Below, piece by piece: positions 61,772-64,000 of a DNA stretch of 64,000 nucleotides. The notes under the pieces were generated by a model. It did not search any database, was not told where the DNA came from, and was given only the letters and a program-made list of their open reading frames with translations. This DNA comes from a bacterium. Its GTDB lineage: Bacteria; Sumerlaeota; Sumerlaeia; MVZB01. Numbering within the stretch: the first letter of the stretch is position 1; each line of letters starts with the position of its first letter. The position numbers and the translations under genes were made by a program. Location of the stretch: contig JAJFUE010000086.1 in NCBI GenBank assembly GCA_021372575.1, forward strand, positions 1 through 64,000. The letters run 5' to 3'.

Positions 61772-61810
61772 TTTATGCAAATCGAAAGTTTGACTTGAGA
61801 TTTGCATAAA
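61772..61810. repeat. Perfect 12-bp inverted repeat in the serS-rne spacer
   Basis: TTTATGCAAATC (61772-61783) and GATTTGCATAAA (61799-61810) enclose 15 bases. There is no T-run. It may be an operator-like site or a small mobile repeat. Confidence 0.6.
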
Positions 61811-61842
61811 CGGCCGGAATCATCCCTCGCGCATTAATTTCC

Positions 61843-61931
61843 TTCGTTCCCTCCTGTTCAAAATCTTTCATCGCTCATTTCGTTCCGCACTCCGCACTCA
61901 TTCCCCATTCGTCACTCATCATTCCTGATTC
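61843..61931. repeat. CTCCTGTTC and TCACTCATCATTC repeats (families E and C)
   Basis: A fragment of the GTTTCCTCCTGTT family is followed by degenerate CACTC/CATTC units ending in TCACTCATCATTC. No gene is present. Confidence 0.45.
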
Positions 61932-61979
61932 AGAATTTATTCTGTTGCGTTCCAAACCGATCACGGTCAAACTGGTTGT

Positions 61980-62305
61980 GGGACAGTTGAGCGGGCGCCG
62001 GTTGCCGCCGCGGACCTTCTTATGAGGCCGCCGCCGCAATGGCTCCCCCGCGGCGCCACAATGAACCGGCTCGGTTCAGCGGCGCGCGGCTCGTCCCGAG
62101 ACACCATTTGTTGAGACGGGTTTTTGGCCGACAAGTTTCTCGATGGAATTAAATGGGGGGCGTCCCACGGGCGCCGTCTTTTTCCGTCATCGGACGCGCA
62201 ACACGCCCGCCTGGGGCGTTCCCCCGCGCCGTCCCCGATTGCCTTACCGGCCCACCTGACCCGTCCGCCACGTCACGAAGGAGTGCCCCTGGCAAAACGG
62301 GTTTT
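61980..62305 (+). promoter_or_regulatory. GC-rich structured spacer / possible leader of the RNase E/G gene
   Basis: This stretch has several strong pairings: CCGCCGCGG (about 62007) with CCGCGGCG (about 62049), GAACCG-gct-CGGTTC (about 62065-62080), and CCCG...CGGG followed by TTTTT near 62095-62127. It could be a leader RNA, as RNase E autoregulates through its 5' UTR in E. coli, or a separate small RNA. No coding frame is convincing. Confidence 0.35.
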
Positions 62306-64000
62306 ATGCTCAAACAAGTATTGATCAATCGCGAGGAAATGGACCTGCGGGTCGCGGTCATGGAGGACGGCACCCTGGCCGAACTCTTCATCGAGAGCGC
62401 AGCCGCCCAGTCCATCATCGGCAACATTTACCAGGGCCGCGTCGAGTCGATCGTCCCGGGCCTGCGTGCCGTGTTCGTCAACATCGGCATGGAAAAGAAC
62501 GCGTTCCTCCACTTCAACGACGTCCTGCCCGAATACGAACTGCCGCAGCGCGGCCGGCCCGAGCGCGACTACCCGTCGCGCACCGCCGCACGCGCCCCGG
62601 AACGCATGAAGGACGCCACCGAAAGCGAAGAGGACAACAGCCTCGACGACGAATACGTCGAGCCGCTGGGCGGCGTTGAAGACGCCGAGGACGATGACGA
62701 CGAGGGCGAAGAGGCCCCGCCGCCGCCCAAGCCCAAGCGCCAGCCGCGCAAGGCGCACCGCCTGCGCGTCGGCGACGAGATCCTCGTCCAGGTCGTGAAG
62801 GAAAAGATCAGCGAGAAGGGCGCGCGCGTCACCACCTACCTGACGCTGCCCGGCCGCTTCCTCGTGTTCATGCCGTTCGCCGACAACTCCGGCGGCGTGT
62901 CACGCCGCATCGAAGACATCGGCGAACGCCGCCGCCTGCGCCAGATCCTGCGCGAGATCAATGAGGAAGTCGGTGCCGTCATCATCCGCACCGCCGGCCT
63001 CGAGCAAGAGGAAGAGGAAATCCGCCGCGACGCGCGCCAGCTCGCGCAGAACTGGGCCGACATCCAGAAGCGCGCCGCAAAACATCACGCCCCGGCGTGC
63101 GTGCACAACGATCACGAAATCCTGCGCCGCCTCGTGCGCGACAACTTCACCGCCGACATCGACGAGATCCTCATCGACTCCATCCCCGCCATGCGCGAAC
63201 TCGTCGAGGCGTGCGAGACGATGGTGCCGACGCTCGTCGATCGCATTCACTACTACGATTCGCCGACGAACATCTTCGACACGTTCGAAGTCGAAAAGCA
63301 ATTCCAGAAGGCACTCAAACGCAAGGTGTGGCTGCGCAGCGGCGGCGCGATCATCATCGACGAAACCGAGGCGATGACCGCCATCGACATCAACAGCGGC
63401 AAGTTTGTCGGCGATGAGGACCAGGAATCGGTCATCTTGAAGACGAATTTGGAGGCCGCCCGGGCCATTGCACGGCAGCTTCGGCTGCGCGATCTGGGGG
63501 GCCTGATCGTCATCGATTTCATCGATATGGGCAGCCGCGACCACGAACTTCAGGTCCTGCGGGAGTTCAAACGAGTCCTGCGGTCTGATCGCGCAAAGTT
63601 CTCAATATCAGACTTCTCCAACTTCGGCTTGGTCGAAATGACACGCAAGCGTGTCAGAAAGAGCCTCGTCCACTCGCTCTACCGACCCTGCCCTTACTGC
63701 GGCGGCTCCGCGCGCATCCTCAACGAGTCCCAGATGTGGAAACAATTAAAATATGACCTCATCGCGGAGCTCGAACAGACCCCTGACGTCGAACGCGTCG
63801 AGATCATGGTACATTCTCAATTCAAGACTTACCTTCAGGATAACGTCCTGGACGCCCTCGCCGCCATCGCCGGCCGCTACGGCGTCGGCTTGAACATCAT
63901 CGGCTGCCCCGAGATGCACCACGAGGCCATCAAGTTCGTAAAGTATTTAAAATCAGGGGCGCAGGAAACGGTCGAAACCAAGATGGAAGTTTCTACAGGA
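62306..64000 (+). CDS. rng: Ribonuclease E/G family endoribonuclease (3' end outside window)
   Basis: 565 residues are visible, open to the window edge. An N-terminal S1 domain (about 35-195) is interrupted at about 76-150 by an acidic, proline-rich insertion. The RNase H-like and 5'-sensor regions follow. The catalytic DNase I-like part has TAIDINSG (D361) and the IDFIDM motif (404-409). The Zn-link CPYC is at 462-465, and after it comes the start of the small domain. RNase E/G cleaves single-stranded AU-rich RNA in mRNA decay and rRNA maturation. ATG 62306 matches the family start (LKQVLINREEMDLRVA). Whether it has an RNase E-type scaffold tail cannot be seen. The symbol is tentative between rne and rng. 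Confidence 0.93.
   Translation, partial: MLKQVLINREEMDLRVAVMEDGTLAELFIESAAAQSIIGNIYQGRVESIVPGLRAVFVNIGMEKNAFLHFNDVLPEYELPQRGRPERDYPSRTAARAPERMKDATESEEDNSLDDEYVEPLGGVEDAEDDDDEGEEAPPPPKPKRQPRKAHRLRVGDEILVQVVKEKISEKGARVTTYLTLPGRFLVFMPFADNSGGVSRRIEDIGERRRLRQILREINEEVGAVIIRTAGLEQEEEEIRRDARQLAQNWADIQKRAAKHHAPACVHNDHEILRRLVRDNFTADIDEILIDSIPAMRELVEACETMVPTLVDRIHYYDSPTNIFDTFEVEKQFQKALKRKVWLRSGGAIIIDETEAMTAIDINSGKFVGDEDQESVILKTNLEAARAIARQLRLRDLGGLIVIDFIDMGSRDHELQVLREFKRVLRSDRAKFSISDFSNFGLVEMTRKRVRKSLVHSLYRPCPYCGGSARILNESQMWKQLKYDLIAELEQTPDVERVEIMVHSQFKTYLQDNVLDALAAIAGRYGVGLNIIGCPEMHHEAIKFVKYLKSGAQETVETKMEVSTG

Overview
The window is about 64 kb of GC-rich bacterial chromosome, densely coding, with no rRNA, tRNA, CRISPR array, prophage or intact insertion sequence that I can see. 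The cell is Gram-negative in type: it has a lipobox lipoprotein, a LolD-like ABC pair, flagellin with a sigma-28 type promoter, an RNase E/G homologue and MEP-pathway isoprenoid synthesis. No gene here fixes the taxonomy. The fused AroK-AroB, the BlaI/M56 pair, the propeller/Fe-S operon and the unusual intergenic repeats suggest an uncultured, deep-branching lineage near the PVC/FCB groups; that is an inference with low confidence.

Layout. 1-7400 (minus): one giant TPR protein with an N-terminal CHC2-like zinc finger, running off the left edge. 7.8-15.2 kb: housekeeping genes (cfa, fmt, a glycosyltransferase, DoxX, ispF, murD) separated by repeat-filled spacers. 15.3-18.1 kb: a BlaI-type repressor overlapping an M56 metallopeptidase, with palindromes at the promoter. 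18.3-21.0 kb: ADP-forming acyl-CoA synthetase fused to a GNAT acetyltransferase. 21.8-27.2 kb: fused aroK-aroB, an AT-rich AbiU2/HEPN-like gene, ettA and a VapBC module. 27.2-31.2 kb: LolD-like ATPase and a large FtsX-type permease, closed by a terminator. 31.2-37.3 kb: a six-gene operon combining two PQQ-type propellers, an NHL-type propeller, a multi-cluster ferredoxin, a NapH-like membrane Fe-S protein and a small Fe-S membrane protein. It has no visible catalytic oxidoreductase and is the strongest candidate for an undescribed system.

37.6-48.6 kb: malQ, flaG-flagellin, an aldo/keto reductase, thiD, nnrD/nnrE, a GT-C-like membrane protein and a GT2-DUF2304 pair. 48.7-53.5 kb: three paralogous secreted beta-helix proteins. 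Two of them are preceded by a small secreted protein of a shared unknown family and by the same TTGACA-N16-CATAAT promoter. 53.6-56.3 kb: an EamA-like protein, a GT2 and a GT39-like enzyme. 56.4-59.0 kb: lipoprotein-ybeY-era with 4-base overlaps. 59.3-64.0 kb: an envelope protein of unknown role, serS, a structured spacer, and an RNase E/G gene running off the right edge.

A theme across the window is the spacer DNA. At least nine families of degenerate 6-11 bp tandem repeats recur. They often start at, or supply, the stop codon of the upstream gene, and several are arranged as mirrored arms that would fold into long hairpins.
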